This document shows, piece by piece, positions 44,301 through 53,967 of a stretch of 64,000 nt of DNA. Under the pieces are notes generated by a model. That model saw nothing but the letters and a program-made list of their open reading frames with translations, had not been told where the DNA came from and did not search any database. Location: assembly GCF_002252475.1 (NCBI RefSeq), contig NZ_NNRK01000026.1, positions 496,001 through 560,000 of the forward strand, given 5' to 3'. Each line of letters starts with the position of its first letter. The stretch's first letter is position 1. The DNA is from Brucella rhizosphaerae. Lineage in GTDB: Bacteria; Pseudomonadota; Alphaproteobacteria; Rhizobiales; Rhizobiaceae. A program made the position numbers and the translations under genes.

Positions 44301-46739
44301 TCAATGTGCTGTCGAAACGCCTGCTTCATCGTCTGCCGGAGCAGCTGCAACAGGAGTCGCAGGCTCTGTCCATTCGATTGGTTCCGGCTTGCGAAGGAGC
44401 GCATGTTCAAGAACTTCACCGACGCGCGACACAGGAACTATCTCAAGATTGTTCTTCACATTATCCGGAATGTCCGCCAGATCCTTGGCGTTTTCTTCAG
44501 GAATCAGAACCTTCTTGATGCCGCCACGCAATGCAGCAAGCAGCTTTTCCTTGAGACCCCCGATTGGCAACACACGGCCACGAAGGGTGACTTCACCCGT
44601 CATTGCAATGTCCTTGCGAACCGGAATTCCGGTCAGTACAGAGACAATTGCTGTAACCATGGCGATACCAGCCGACGGACCATCCTTTGGCGTCGCACCT
44701 TCCGGAACGTGCACGTGGATGTCACGCTTGTCGAACAGCGGAGGCTCGATGCCGAAATCTACCGCACGCGAACGGACATAAGATGCCGCTGCAGAGATCG
44801 ATTCCTTCATCACGTCACGAAGGTTACCCGTGACTGTCATGCGGCCCTTACCCGGCATCATGACGCCTTCAATGGTCAACAACTCGCCGCCAACCTCGGT
44901 CCATGCGAGACCTGTGACAACACCGACCTGATCTTCACCGTCGATCTGACCGAAGCGGAACCGCTCGACACCGAGATAATCGGAGAGGTTCTTGTCAGTG
45001 ACCTTCACCGACTTCTTCTTCGTCTTCAGAATCTCGGTCACAGCCTTACGGGCCAGAGTCATCATCTCACGTTCAAGGCTACGCACACCGGCTTCACGTG
45101 TGTAAAGACGGATAACATTGCGCAGCGCATCGTCCGTGACCGAAAACTCCTTCGGCTGCAAAGCGTGATCCTTGATAGCCTTTGGCAGCAGATGCCGCTT
45201 GGCGATCTCGAGCTTTTCATCCTCGGTGTAACCAGCAATACGGATGACTTCCATACGATCCAGAAGAGGACCAGGAATGTTCAGCGTATTAGCCGTTGTC
45301 ACAAACATCACGTTCGACAGATCATATTCAACCTCAAGATAATGATCCATGAAGGTTGAGTTCTGTTCCGGATCCAGCACCTCGAGCATTGCCGATGACG
45401 GATCGCCGCGGAAGTCCTGGCCCATCTTGTCGACTTCATCGAGCAGGAAAAGCGGGTTGGACTTCTTTGCCTTCTTCATCGACTGGATGACCTTACCAGG
45501 CATCGAGCCGATATAAGTGCGGCGGTGACCACGAATTTCAGCTTCGTCACGCACGCCGCCGAGCGACATACGGACGTATTCACGACCGGTAGCCTTAGCA
45601 ATCGAGCGAGCAAGCGAGGTCTTACCAACGCCGGGAGGCCCAACGAGGCAAAGGATCGGACCCTTGATTTTGGTCGAGCGAGCCTGCACTGCAAGATACT
45701 CAACAATGCGCTCCTTGACCTTATCAAGGCCGAAATGATCATCGCCAAGCACTGTTTCAGCGAAGTTCAGGTCTTGCTTGATCTTCGACTTTTTACCCCA
45801 TGGAATGGATAGCAGCCAGTCGAGATAGTTGCGCACAACTGTTGCTTCAGCGGACATCGGGCTCATGCTGCGTAGCTTCTTCAGCTCAGCCTGTGCCTTT
45901 TCGCGGGCTTCCTTTGAGAACTTGGTCTTGTTGATGCGTTCTTCGAGCTCAGCCGCTTCATCACGACCATCTTCGCCATCACCAAGCTCCTTCTGGATCG
46001 CCTTCATCTGTTCGTTGAGGTAATATTCGCGCTGCGTCTTTTCCATCTGGCGCTTGACGCGGCCACGGATGCGCTTCTCAACCTGAAGAACCGATATCTC
46101 GGCCTCCATGAACGAAAGTGCTTTCTCCAGGCGCTCACGCACCGAAAGAATCGACAGCATTTCCTGTTTTTCAGGAATTTTGATCGCAAGATGCGAAGCA
46201 ACCGTATCGGCAAGCTTGGAATAATCGTCGATCTGGCTGGCAGCGCCAACCACTTCAGGCGAAATCTTCTTGTTCAGCTTGACGTAGTTTTCAAAGTCAG
46301 AAACCACTGAACGAGACAATGCCTCAACTTCAACGGCGTCTTCTTCGGGCTCTGGGAGAGCTACGGCATAGGCTTCGTGATAATCTTCACGATCCGTAAA
46401 TTTGGAAACCTTGGCGCGTGCAGTGCCTTCGACAAGAACCTTGACGGTACCGTCTGGCAGCTTGAGAAGCTGCAGCACATTGGCAATGGTGCCTATTTCA
46501 TAAATCGCGTCTGGTGCCGGATCGTCGTCAGCCGCATTCTTCTGCGTTGCCAGCAGAATCTGTTTGTCCACGCCCATCACTTCTTCAAGGGCACGGATCG
46601 ACTTTTCACGTCCAACAAACAGCGGGACGATCATATGGGGGAAGACTACGATATCGCGCAAAGGCAAAACGGCATACAGCCCGTCTTCACCACCTGCGCC
46701 AGAACCACCCAAAGGCGTCTTCTGTTCAATACCAGTCAT
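44301..46739 (-). CDS. lon: ATP-dependent protease La
   Basis: Hexameric AAA+ serine protease that degrades misfolded and regulatory proteins. 812 residues. The N-terminal LAN domain starts [25 protein letters not shown] coiled coil follows (about 190-300). The AAA+ module has Walker [10 protein letters not shown] and Walker [10 protein letters not shown], and the C-terminal protease domain has the catalytic Ser in [11 protein letters not shown] and a Lys later in [10 protein letters not shown]. The extreme C-terminus is Ala/Glu-rich. It has its own upstream region of 275 bp behind clpX, containing a heat-shock-like promoter. Confidence 0.97.
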   Translation of the reverse strand: MTGIEQKTPLGGSGAGGEDGLYAVLPLRDIVVFPHMIVPLFVGREKSIRALEEVMGVDKQILLATQKNAADDDPAPDAIYEIGTIANVLQLLKLPDGTVKVLVEGTARAKVSKFTDREDYHEAYAVALPEPEEDAVEVEALSRSVVSDFENYVKLNKKISPEVVGAASQIDDYSKLADTVASHLAIKIPEKQEMLSILSVRERLEKALSFMEAEISVLQVEKRIRGRVKRQMEKTQREYYLNEQMKAIQKELGDGEDGRDEAAELEERINKTKFSKEAREKAQAELKKLRSMSPMSAEATVVRNYLDWLLSIPWGKKSKIKQDLNFAETVLGDDHFGLDKVKERIVEYLAVQARSTKIKGPILCLVGPPGVGKTSLARSIAKATGREYVRMSLGGVRDEAEIRGHRRTYIGSMPGKVIQSMKKAKKSNPLFLLDEVDKMGQDFRGDPSSAMLEVLDPEQNSTFMDHYLEVEYDLSNVMFVTTANTLNIPGPLLDRMEVIRIAGYTEDEKLEIAKRHLLPKAIKDHALQPKEFSVTDDALRNVIRLYTREAGVRSLEREMMTLARKAVTEILKTKKKSVKVTDKNLSDYLGVERFRFGQIDGEDQVGVVTGLAWTEVGGELLTIEGVMMPGKGRMTVTGNLRDVMKESISAAASYVRSRAVDFGIEPPLFDKRDIHVHVPEGATPKDGPSAGIAMVTAIVSVLTGIPVRKDIAMTGEVTLRGRVLPIGGLKEKLLAALRGGIKKVLIPEENAKDLADIPDNVKNNLEIVPVSRVGEVLEHALLRKPEPIEWTEPATPVAAAPADDEAGVSTAH

Positions 46740-46831
46740 TGTTCAGTCCTTTCTCAGGTCATTCGACCCGATTGCCACAAGCTGTGTCCCCTTTCACTAC
46801 GAGGCAGTCCACAACCAGTGCGTCGGTCCAT

Positions 46832-46860
46832 AATTGGAGTGTCGAACTCCTAAATTCAAG
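46832..46860 (-). promoter_or_regulatory. Candidate RpoH (heat-shock) promoter of lon
   Basis: On the minus strand CTTGAA (46860-46855) is followed after 15 bp by CTCCAATT (46839-46832), similar to the sigma-32 pattern CTTGAA...CCCCATNT. It lies about 95 bp before the lon start. lon is a classic heat-shock gene; the -10 match is only partial. Confidence 0.4.
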
Positions 46861-46970
46861 CTGCTTTCAAGGCAGCATTCATAGAATCGTCATCTATCCT
46901 GCGCCGTCACAGAAATTTGTACAATAACAAGCTCCCGTTGTACCCAGCATCAGCCAAGAGATAGACAAGA

Positions 46971-46994
46971 AAAAGGCCGCTTGCGCGGCCTTTT
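46971..46994 (-). terminator. Terminator of clpX
   Basis: Perfect 10-bp stem AAAAGGCCGC/GCGGCCTTTT with a ttgc loop and T-rich tail, 20 bp after the clpX stop. Confidence 0.9.
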
Positions 46995-47014
46995 GCAAAA
47001 AATCAGGCAATAAG

Positions 47015-48289
47015 TCAGGCCGACGCATTGCCCTTTTCTTCCTGTCGCTCAGCGTAGATGTAGAGCGGACGTGCACTGCCATCCACCACATCACCGGAAA
47101 TGACCACTTCCTGCACGCCTTCCAGCGTCGGCAACTCGAACATTGTGTCGAGCAGAATCTTTTCCATAATCGAGCGAAGACCACGTGCACCCGTCTTGCG
47201 TTCCACAGCCTTGTTGGCGATGGCGCGCAGCGCGTCTTCGTGGAAGCTCAGTTCGACATTTTCCATGTCGAACAGGCGCTGATACTGCTTTACCAGTGCG
47301 TTCTTTGGCTCAGTCAGGATCTGTACCAGTGCGTCAACATCAAGATCTTCGAGTGTTGCAATCACTGGCAGACGACCAACGAATTCCGGAATAAGACCGA
47401 ATTTCAGAAGATCTTCTGGTTCCAGTTCCCTGAACACATCACCAATACGACGATCTTCCGCCGACTTGACGTTTGCACTGAAGCCAATCGATGTCTTTTC
47501 ACCGCGAGCAGAGATGATCTTGTCAAGACCGGCAAAAGCACCACCGCAGATGAACAGAATGTTCGTCGTATCCACCTGCAGGAATTCCTGCTGCGGATGC
47601 TTGCGGCCACCCTGCGGAGGCACAGAAGCGACAGTGCCTTCCATGATCTTCAGAAGCGCCTGCTGAACACCTTCACCCGACACGTCACGCGTGATCGAAG
47701 GATTGTCCGACTTGCGGCTGATCTTGTCGACTTCGTCGATATAAACGATGCCGCGCTGTGCGCGTTCAACATTGTAATCGGCAGACTGAAGCAGCTTCAG
47801 AATGATGTTTTCGACGTCTTCGCCAACATAACCCGCTTCAGTAAGCGTTGTTGCATCGGCCATGGTGAACGGCACATCGATAATGCGAGCGAGTGTCTGG
47901 GCAAGATAGGTTTTGCCGCAACCTGTCGGACCGACCAACAGGATGTTGGACTTCGCAAGTTCGATATCGCTGCTCTTCGACTGATGTGCGAGACGCTTGT
48001 AGTGATTGTGCACGGCAACCGAGAGAACGCGCTTTGCATCCTTCTGGCCGATGACATAATCGTCAAGAACGTCCATAATTTCCTGCGGCGTAGGCACACC
48101 TTCGCGCGACTTCACCATCGAGGTTTTGTTTTCCTCGCGGATGATATCCATGCAAAGTTCGACGCACTCGTCGCAGATAAATACGGTCGGGCCTGCAATC
48201 AGCTTACGCACCTCATGCTGGCTTTTGCCACAGAACGAGCAATAAAGCGTATTCTTTGAATCGCCGCCGCTGTTGCTGACTTTGCTCAT
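47015..48289 (-). CDS. clpX: ATP-dependent Clp protease ATP-binding subunit ClpX
   Basis: AAA+ unfoldase feeding ClpP. 424 residues. The N-terminal zinc-binding domain has CSFCGKSQ and CDECVELC. Walker A is GPTGCGKT, Walker [11 protein letters not shown], the sensor/pore region follows, and the ClpP-docking loop is present around [11 protein letters not shown]. It lies downstream of clpP with a 395-bp spacer, so it can be transcribed separately; a terminator separates it from lon. Confidence 0.97.
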   Translation of the reverse strand: MSKVSNSGGDSKNTLYCSFCGKSQHEVRKLIAGPTVFICDECVELCMDIIREENKTSMVKSREGVPTPQEIMDVLDDYVIGQKDAKRVLSVAVHNHYKRLAHQSKSSDIELAKSNILLVGPTGCGKTYLAQTLARIIDVPFTMADATTLTEAGYVGEDVENIILKLLQSADYNVERAQRGIVYIDEVDKISRKSDNPSITRDVSGEGVQQALLKIMEGTVASVPPQGGRKHPQQEFLQVDTTNILFICGGAFAGLDKIISARGEKTSIGFSANVKSAEDRRIGDVFRELEPEDLLKFGLIPEFVGRLPVIATLEDLDVDALVQILTEPKNALVKQYQRLFDMENVELSFHEDALRAIANKAVERKTGARGLRSIMEKILLDTMFELPTLEGVQEVVISGDVVDGSARPLYIYAERQEEKGNASA

Positions 48290-48684
48290 TGCAGTTTCCT
48301 TTCAATAAACCGAAGTGAACAACAACCTCATCGCGTGTTCATTTCGATCGTTTTTTCCGGTTCGGATCCATTTGGGGAAGCCAAACACACTTCCTCAACG
48401 GTCCATCAGCAGCTTCAACGCGCTGCTTCTAGTCTCGGGATTCCAGTCACCGCAGGCTTCCCGACCGAAGAAGCCTAGTGGTGACTTTTGCAGAACCTAA
48501 AGCGGGTAACAATTGAAAAATCAGGTTCCCCGACGAGATTCCGCATAATCTGAACAATTTTAGCGCCCGGAACCCCAACAGATACTTAACGCGGCGCGTT
48601 AACCATCACGTACGACCAAGAAATAAGCCGCTTTTGTGGCAAAGGGCGCTAAAAATCAGGGAAGCCGGGCAAACCGGCTTCTGT
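48290..48684. other. 395-bp clpP-clpX spacer
   Basis: No gene. It contains the clpP-proximal hairpin (48661-48681) and a perfect 17-bp palindrome TTAACGCG-g-CGCGTTAA (48586-48602), whose right end reads TTAACCAT, a CtrA half-site sequence. A long AT-mixed leader precedes clpX. Confidence 0.5.
48661..48681 (-). terminator. Hairpin after clpP
   Basis: GAAGCCGG/CCGGCTTC perfect 8-bp stem with a gcaaa loop 4 bp past the clpP stop. The T-run comes only after a few more bases (CCTGATTTTTAG on the minus strand), so termination may be partial. Confidence 0.6.
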
Positions 48685-49314
48685 TCACTTCGATTCTTCA
48701 ACCCCAGTTTCGCGTGATTCGACCACTTTATCGATCAAACCAAACTCAAGAGCTTCCTGCGCAGTCATGAAATGATCACGATCAAGTGTGCGCTCAATCG
48801 TCTCGTAATCACGGCCGGTGTGCTTGACATAAATTTCGTTGAGACGACGCTTCATCTTGATGATGTCCTGCGCATGGCGTTCAATGTCGGACGCCTGCCC
48901 CTGGAAACCACCTGATGGCTGATGCACCATGATACGAGCATTTGGCAGCGCGAAACGCTGGCCAGTAGCACCGGCGGTCAGCAACAGTGAACCCATCGAA
49001 GCAGCCTGCCCCATGCAAAGCGTGGAAACGGGCGGCTTGATGAATTGCATCGTGTCATAGATCGCCATGCCGGAGGTAACAACGCCACCGGGCGAATTGA
49101 TGTACATGCTGATCTCTTTCTTCGGATTTTCCGATTCAAGAAAGAGAAGCTGCGCACAAACCAGCATCGACATACCGTCTTCAACCGGACCATTGACGAA
49201 GATAATGCGCTCTTTGAGCAAACGCGAGAAGATATCATAGGCCCGCTCGCCACGGTTGGTCTGCTCAACCACCATCGGCACGAGGTTCATGACGGTTTCA
49301 ATAGGATCTCTCAT
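48685..49314 (-). CDS. clpP: ATP-dependent Clp protease proteolytic subunit
   Basis: Serine protease forming a tetradecameric chamber. The start at 49314 ([22 protein letters not shown] upstream) gives 209 residues, the usual alphaproteobacterial length; the frame is open 69 bp further. Catalytic Ser is in MGQAASMGS and His in [11 protein letters not shown], with the Asp in the C-terminal third. The N-terminal loop residues follow the normal pattern [17 protein letters not shown]. It is first of the clpP-clpX-lon-hupB group and 90 bp downstream of hflX. Confidence 0.97.
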   Translation of the reverse strand: MRDPIETVMNLVPMVVEQTNRGERAYDIFSRLLKERIIFVNGPVEDGMSMLVCAQLLFLESENPKKEISMYINSPGGVVTSGMAIYDTMQFIKPPVSTLCMGQAASMGSLLLTAGATGQRFALPNARIMVHQPSGGFQGQASDIERHAQDIIKMKRRLNEIYVKHTGRDYETIERTLDRDHFMTAQEALEFGLIDKVVESRETGVEESK

Positions 49315-49404
49315 TATGGGCCTCTGAGTATGTATGGCGTGTATGATGAATCGTATGGTTTCCCCATACATAGGGCTTTGCAACCCTGTTCTGCAAGATG
49401 CCGA

Positions 49405-50823
49405 TCAATCCAGGTCGGAATCATCGATGACAGGCTTAATGCCACGTTTCTCATCCAGCATTTTACGCGAAGTCTCAGTCAGACGAGCACGAATACGAAC
49501 CGAGCCATCCTCAAGATCTTTACGCTTCACATCACTGCCGTGCTGATAAATCCAGTCGAGAATATGCATCTCAAAAGGCGATAACACGACATCAACCGAA
49601 CCCAGCGCCCCTGCAATGCGGGTCTCTATAAGCGACAACAACCTGTCAACGCCTTCGCCTGTCCATGCAGACAGCGGAATCGGGCGACCTTCATCACTGC
49701 CGGCAGCAGCAAGACGAGATGCGGCCTCGCGGCCCGCCTCATCCAGATTATCGATCTTGTTCCATATCTGGATCACACGTTTGTGGTCATGCGGTTCGAC
49801 ACCAAGACCTGCGAGAATACTCTCGACATCCTCTGCCTGCGCAGCATTATCCGGATCGGAAATATCGCGCACATGCAGAATCAGGTCGGCCTCGACAACC
49901 TCTTCAAGGGTCGCACGAAACGCCGCGACCAGATGGTGTGGAAGGTTCGAGATGAAGCCCACAGTATCGGACAGGATGACCGTTTCGCCATGCGGAAGGC
50001 GGATACGACGAAGCGTCGGATCAAGCGTCGCAAACAACATATCTTCTGCCAAGACATTGGCACCAGTCATGCGGTTAAACAATGTCGACTTGCCCGCATT
50101 GGTGTAACCGACAAGTGCCACAACCGGATGCGGTACCTTACGGCGCTTCTGGCGATGCAGCATACGCGTGCGGACCACAGTCTCAAGCTCACGCTTGATG
50201 CGCAGTATCTTGTCCTGCAACATACGCCTGTCGGCTTCGATCTGTGTTTCACCCGGTCCACCGAGGAAGCCGCCACCACCGCGCTGACGCTCAAGGTGGG
50301 TCCAGCTTCTGACAAGACGGCCCTTCTGATAGTTCAGGTGCGCAAGTTCAACCTGCAACGCACCTTCCTTGGTGCGTGCTCTTTCGCCAAAAATTTCGAG
50401 AATGAGGCCCGTACGGTCAATGACCTTGACGTTCCACTCTTTCTCGAGATTGCGTTGCTGTACAGGGGTCAGAGAATGATCGACAATGACCAGTCCAATG
50501 GACTTGTCTTCGAGGATTTCCGCAATAGCCTCTACCTTACCGGTACCCAGAAGAGTTGCGGGACGCGGCGTGTTTACCACTACATTTTCGGCATGCGCAA
50601 TTTCGAGATTGATCGCACGCGCAAGACCGACGGCTTCCTCCAGCCGCGCTTCGTTAGAGCGCTGGAACTTCGGTCTTTCACCTTCTTCACTTGCAGTGCT
50701 TGTATTGTGCCGTTCTGGCAATATAGGAACGATAACCGCTGCTCTGGTGGGCTCTGGTTCAGACAGACCAAATCCCTTATTTTCATCCGCAGACGATACG
50801 TTCTTATCTTTAAATTTCGACAA
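49405..50823 (-). CDS. hflX: Ribosome-associated GTPase HflX
   Basis: Rescues stalled or heat-damaged ribosomes by splitting subunits. 472 residues: an N-terminal HflX domain (about 60-215) with LLGTGKVEAIAE and the glycine-rich GGGGFLGGPGETQIE, then a coiled coil, then the GTPase domain with G1 GYTNAGKST, G3 DTVGFI, G4 NKID. The start is TTG at 50823 with GGAG about 9 nt upstream. The first ~55 residues are polar and poorly conserved, so a later start cannot be excluded. It is downstream of hfq, the conserved order hfq-hflX. Confidence 0.94.
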   Translation of the reverse strand: MSKFKDKNVSSADENKGFGLSEPEPTRAAVIVPILPERHNTSTASEEGERPKFQRSNEARLEEAVGLARAINLEIAHAENVVVNTPRPATLLGTGKVEAIAEILEDKSIGLVIVDHSLTPVQQRNLEKEWNVKVIDRTGLILEIFGERARTKEGALQVELAHLNYQKGRLVRSWTHLERQRGGGGFLGGPGETQIEADRRMLQDKILRIKRELETVVRTRMLHRQKRRKVPHPVVALVGYTNAGKSTLFNRMTGANVLAEDMLFATLDPTLRRIRLPHGETVILSDTVGFISNLPHHLVAAFRATLEEVVEADLILHVRDISDPDNAAQAEDVESILAGLGVEPHDHKRVIQIWNKIDNLDEAGREAASRLAAAGSDEGRPIPLSAWTGEGVDRLLSLIETRIAGALGSVDVVLSPFEMHILDWIYQHGSDVKRKDLEDGSVRIRARLTETSRKMLDEKRGIKPVIDDSDLD

Positions 50824-51134
50824 ATAAATTTACTCCGGGATACGGAAACGAACTACCTTATGCAGATAGGTCTTCGCACAAGCGGTTTCAAACATCAGAG
50901 CGCCGTGCGTCCCGACGGGCACACAAAATTCGCTCTAACAGTTTAAGTTTACTGAATAATTCTATCCTGAATCGATCCCGATTTAAGAAATTATGCAGTC
51001 GACGCCCCGGCTAATCAAATCACAATCCGAAAGCCATTTCTGACCGGATTAGAATCGAAAAAACTGAAGCGAAGTGACAGCTTTGCGAAATCACCACGCT
51101 CCAGTGAAAAACTGGCCAGTTAGACTGGTAAGCG
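50824..51134. other. 311-bp hfq-hflX spacer
   Basis: No gene. It is filled mostly by the palindromic repeat at 50897-50998, plus about 130 bp next to hfq without clear features. In most relatives hfq and hflX are closer, so the repeat has lengthened the gap. Confidence 0.5.
50897..50998. repeat. Palindromic repeat (Bru-RS-like), copy 3
   Basis: AGAGCG/CGCTCT ends of the first half (50897-50902, 50931-50936) enclose GTGC...CCC/GGG...CAC. The second half has ACTGAATAATT with AAATTATGCAGT, an imperfect stem. It shares the cores CGTGCG, ACACAAA, CGCTCTAACAG and ATTATGCAG with the copy at 6.8 kb, in the same relative orientation. Confidence 0.75.
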
Positions 51135-51371
51135 TCAGACTTCCTCACCCTCGAACATCTGCACAGGCTGACTTGGCATGATGGTCGAAATTGCATGCTT
51201 ATAAACAAGCTGCGAATGGCCATCGCGACGCAGCAATACGCAGAAATTGTCGAAAGATGTCACGATACCCGTGAGTTTCACACCATTGATAAGGAAGATG
51301 GTCAGTGAAATTTTCTGCTTGCGTACAGAATTGAGAAAAAGGTCTTGAAGATTTTGCGATCGTTCAGCCAT
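51135..51371 (-). CDS. hfq: RNA chaperone Hfq
   Basis: Hexameric Sm-like protein that pairs small RNAs with mRNAs. 78 residues: the Sm1 motif is [19 protein letters not shown] and [19 protein letters not shown], and the Sm2 motif is the [10 protein letters not shown] segment with the conserved YKHAIS. The C-terminal tail is short ([11 protein letters not shown]), as in alphaproteobacteria. It precedes hflX. Confidence 0.98.
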
Positions 51372-51642
51372 TGTTTTTATTCCTTTAATCGATCAGCAGT
51401 CAGTTCGTCAAATGTCAGACGAACACGCGCACACACATAAATCAAGCTCCCGGATCGTGCAAAGCCGGGCACTGATCGCAATTGCTGTGGAAAGACAACT
51501 GCTTCGCTCTTTAGCTTCGGTTAACAGGATGGGAATCTTTGCGCAACCGGCAATTTCAAATGCGCGCAGCCAATTCTTTCAGGTCCCACAAATCTGCCTA
51601 TATTTTCAATGAGCTGAAAGAAAAAGCACACAGGCAGGTTTA

Positions 51643-52470
51643 TTAAGCTGCAGCAAAAGCATCTTGGAATGACGCATCCAGCAATGGCTTCACGCGGTCG
51701 ATCGCCCACATATAAAAGCTTCCAGGCTGCAGAGAAACCACTTCCTTGTGCTTCTTGTGGATATGAAAGCCAATAAAGTCGGGATGATTTATTGGTTCCA
51801 GACCATAAACCGGATCATAGATGCGGGTCGCTTCCTTCCCGACCCAATAATAGAAGTTTTCCTGCGGCGCTGCATTTTTGAAAATGCCGTACTTGCGAGC
51901 CAAACGCGAAATGCCATCATTGCCAAAAATCGTGATGCCGATAGCAGCGGGCGTAATCTCTTTGCCGGTCATTCGATAGTAAAGTGGACGCAGCTTACCG
52001 CGTCTTAGCCCAAGCCAGCGCGGCAATGGATAGCTCGCTGCAACATAGGCTTCAAATTCGCGAATAATGGGATGGTCGTGTGGCAGATAAAGCGCCGACA
52101 CGCCAACGCGAAAGCGATTCTCGCGTGCCAGATACGGCTTTGACGGATCAGGGTGAAATTGTTTAAGCAGATAGACGTCTGTATCGAGCCAGACGCCCTG
52201 CTGGTGCTTCATAAGCATTATGCGGAAGATATCGCTGAACTGGACAATGGTCGTCCGATTGCGAAAGTTCGGATATCCCGGATCGAGCCGTTTAAAAGCT
52301 AGTTCAGATAATATCTCACTGGCATCATGCAATTCAACTCCCTGCGGTACGTTTTCGATCGGCGCGTAAGAAAACAATTTTACGCGCTGGCCCGTCATGA
52401 CCATGGAAGCCAGACAGATTTGATCAACTTCACGTAGCCTCGGTCCGTACCAGAAAGTGCAGATATCCAT
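51643..52470 (-). CDS. DXD-type glycosyltransferase (GT32-like capsular/polysaccharide sugar transferase)
   Basis: About 275 residues with no signal peptide. Likely a GT-A fold transferase: the metal-binding DXD motif is in GVWLDTDVYLL near 115, preceded by TTIVQFSDIFRIMLM, an arrangement seen in Och1/GT32 and related families. The C-terminus GFHIHKKHKEVVSL and SFYMWAIDRVKPLL is family-specific. Donor and acceptor sugars are unknown. The ATG at 52479 or the one 9 bp later may be the start. It sits alone between trkA and hfq. In rhizobia this interval often holds other genes, so it may be a lineage-specific insertion. Confidence 0.75.
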   Translation of the reverse strand: MDICTFWYGPRLREVDQICLASMVMTGQRVKLFSYAPIENVPQGVELHDASEILSELAFKRLDPGYPNFRNRTTIVQFSDIFRIMLMKHQQGVWLDTDVYLLKQFHPDPSKPYLARENRFRVGVSALYLPHDHPIIREFEAYVAASYPLPRWLGLRRGKLRPLYYRMTGKEITPAAIGITIFGNDGISRLARKYGIFKNAAPQENFYYWVGKEATRIYDPVYGLEPINHPDFIGFHIHKKHKEVVSLQPGSFYMWAIDRVKPLLDASFQDAFAAA

Positions 52471-52545
52471 CAATGACACCGGGGAGAAAGAATGTTGGTG
52501 TCATATACTTAGAATACTGTAAATTAGATACAAAAAACTGCTAGC

Positions 52546-53922
52546 TCAAAAGAACTCAAGACTCACACGGAACATTTGTTCCACATGCTTGATCGCATCG
52601 GCGGTTGCGAAAATGACCACACGATCTCTCGGTTTGATCCGAACATTACCATTTGGCTGAATGACTTGCCCATCACGATAAATCGCGCCGATTCTTAAGC
52701 CTTCCGGCAAATCGAGATCACGCAGAGGCGCTCCAACCAGCGATGATGTTTCAAGAGCTTCCGCCTCAATGATTTCCGCCATGTCGCGATAAACACTATA
52801 AACCGCGCGAATACGACCACGTCGCACATGCTGCAATATCTTGGAGACTGTCACGGCTTTGGGATTAATATAAGCGTCGATGCCCACCATATGGGTGAAA
52901 TCTTGATAAGCCACCGTATTGATCAGCGCCATGTTCGCCTTGCAGCCAAGACGCTTCGCCATGATGCTCGACAGAATGTTGACCTGATCCTGATTGGTCA
53001 GCGCCACAAAGAGATCAGCATCTTCGATATCAGCTTCCTGTAGCAGTGCCTGATCGAGCGCACTGCCATGCAGAACCATTGTTCTGTTCAGCTGATCAGC
53101 AATCGCAAAAGCACGCTCATGCTCGCTTTCGATCATCTTGATCCGCGTTTGCCATTTGCGCTCTTCGATCGCCTTGGCGACATAAAGGCCGATATTGCCA
53201 CCACCAGCAATGACAATGCGGTGCGCTTCAGGTTTCTCGTGACCGAACAATGAAAGTGTTCTGCGAACCTGTTCGCGGGCTGTTACCACATAGGCCAGAT
53301 CACCAGCATGGAGCTGATCGGTCGAGCGTGGAATAAACAGGCTGCCATTGCGTACAACGCCCACGACAGTTGCCGCGAGATCGGGAAACAGGTCTGACAG
53401 CTGTTTAAGCGGCGTATTGATGACCGGACATTCTTCAAGACACTCAATCGCCAGGCCGATGATTTTATCGTCTGCAAATCTTAGAACGTCAGTGGCGCCC
53501 TGCAAGGCAATGCGCCGCAAAACGACTTCACCAACTTCAAGTTCAGGTGAAATAATCACATCGATGGGCAGGTTTTCACGCAGGAAAAGATCCTGATACT
53601 CAGCCTTGAGATAAGACTGCGCTCGAATACGAGCAATCTTGGTCGGCACATTGAAAACCGAGTGTGCTACCTGACAGGCCACCATATTGACCTCATCAGA
53701 CAGCGTGACCGCAATGATCATATCGGCTTCGTTGGCACCTGCGGCAGCCAGCACATCGGGCTGCGAGCCGTGGCCCACAAATCCGCGCACATCCAGCGTA
53801 TCGCGAACAATCTCGATATGTCGTGCAGACGTATCGATAACAGATACGTCATTTTCTTCCGCAGCGAGCCGTTCAGCTATTCCATAGCCTACCTGCCCTG
53901 CTCCGCATACGATTACCCGCAT
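52546..53922 (-). CDS. trkA: Trk potassium transport regulatory subunit TrkA
   Basis: Cytoplasmic NAD-binding gating subunit of the TrkH/TrkG potassium uptake system. 458 residues with two RCK modules, each with a Rossmann GxGxxG motif (CGAGQVGYGIAERL at the N-terminus, GGGNIGLYVAKAIE near 233) and a C-terminal regulatory subdomain. It is 45 bp downstream of ntrX, the conserved ntrY-ntrX-trkA order. The transporter gene itself is not in the window. Confidence 0.95.
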   Translation of the reverse strand: MRVIVCGAGQVGYGIAERLAAEENDVSVIDTSARHIEIVRDTLDVRGFVGHGSQPDVLAAAGANEADMIIAVTLSDEVNMVACQVAHSVFNVPTKIARIRAQSYLKAEYQDLFLRENLPIDVIISPELEVGEVVLRRIALQGATDVLRFADDKIIGLAIECLEECPVINTPLKQLSDLFPDLAATVVGVVRNGSLFIPRSTDQLHAGDLAYVVTAREQVRRTLSLFGHEKPEAHRIVIAGGGNIGLYVAKAIEERKWQTRIKMIESEHERAFAIADQLNRTMVLHGSALDQALLQEADIEDADLFVALTNQDQVNILSSIMAKRLGCKANMALINTVAYQDFTHMVGIDAYINPKAVTVSKILQHVRRGRIRAVYSVYRDMAEIIEAEALETSSLVGAPLRDLDLPEGLRIGAIYRDGQVIQPNGNVRIKPRDRVVIFATADAIKHVEQMFRVSLEFF

Positions 53923-53967
53923 ATCGTCCCGCCTGCTCTAACCTTGTTTGTCAGCTATACGCCGTCA

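Noticed and set aside
44304-45359. 351-codon plus-strand ORF opposite lon
   Set aside because: Mirror of the lon frame, no family features and no start signal.
47240-48259. 339-codon plus-strand ORF opposite clpX
   Set aside because: Shadow of clpX; translation has no recognisable domain.
49783-50946. 387-codon plus-strand ORF opposite hflX
   Set aside because: Antisense to a conserved GTPase and extends into a palindromic repeat.
6828-51000. Palindromic repeats as CRISPR units
   Set aside because: Three scattered elements with two-hairpin structure and no spacers or cas genes.
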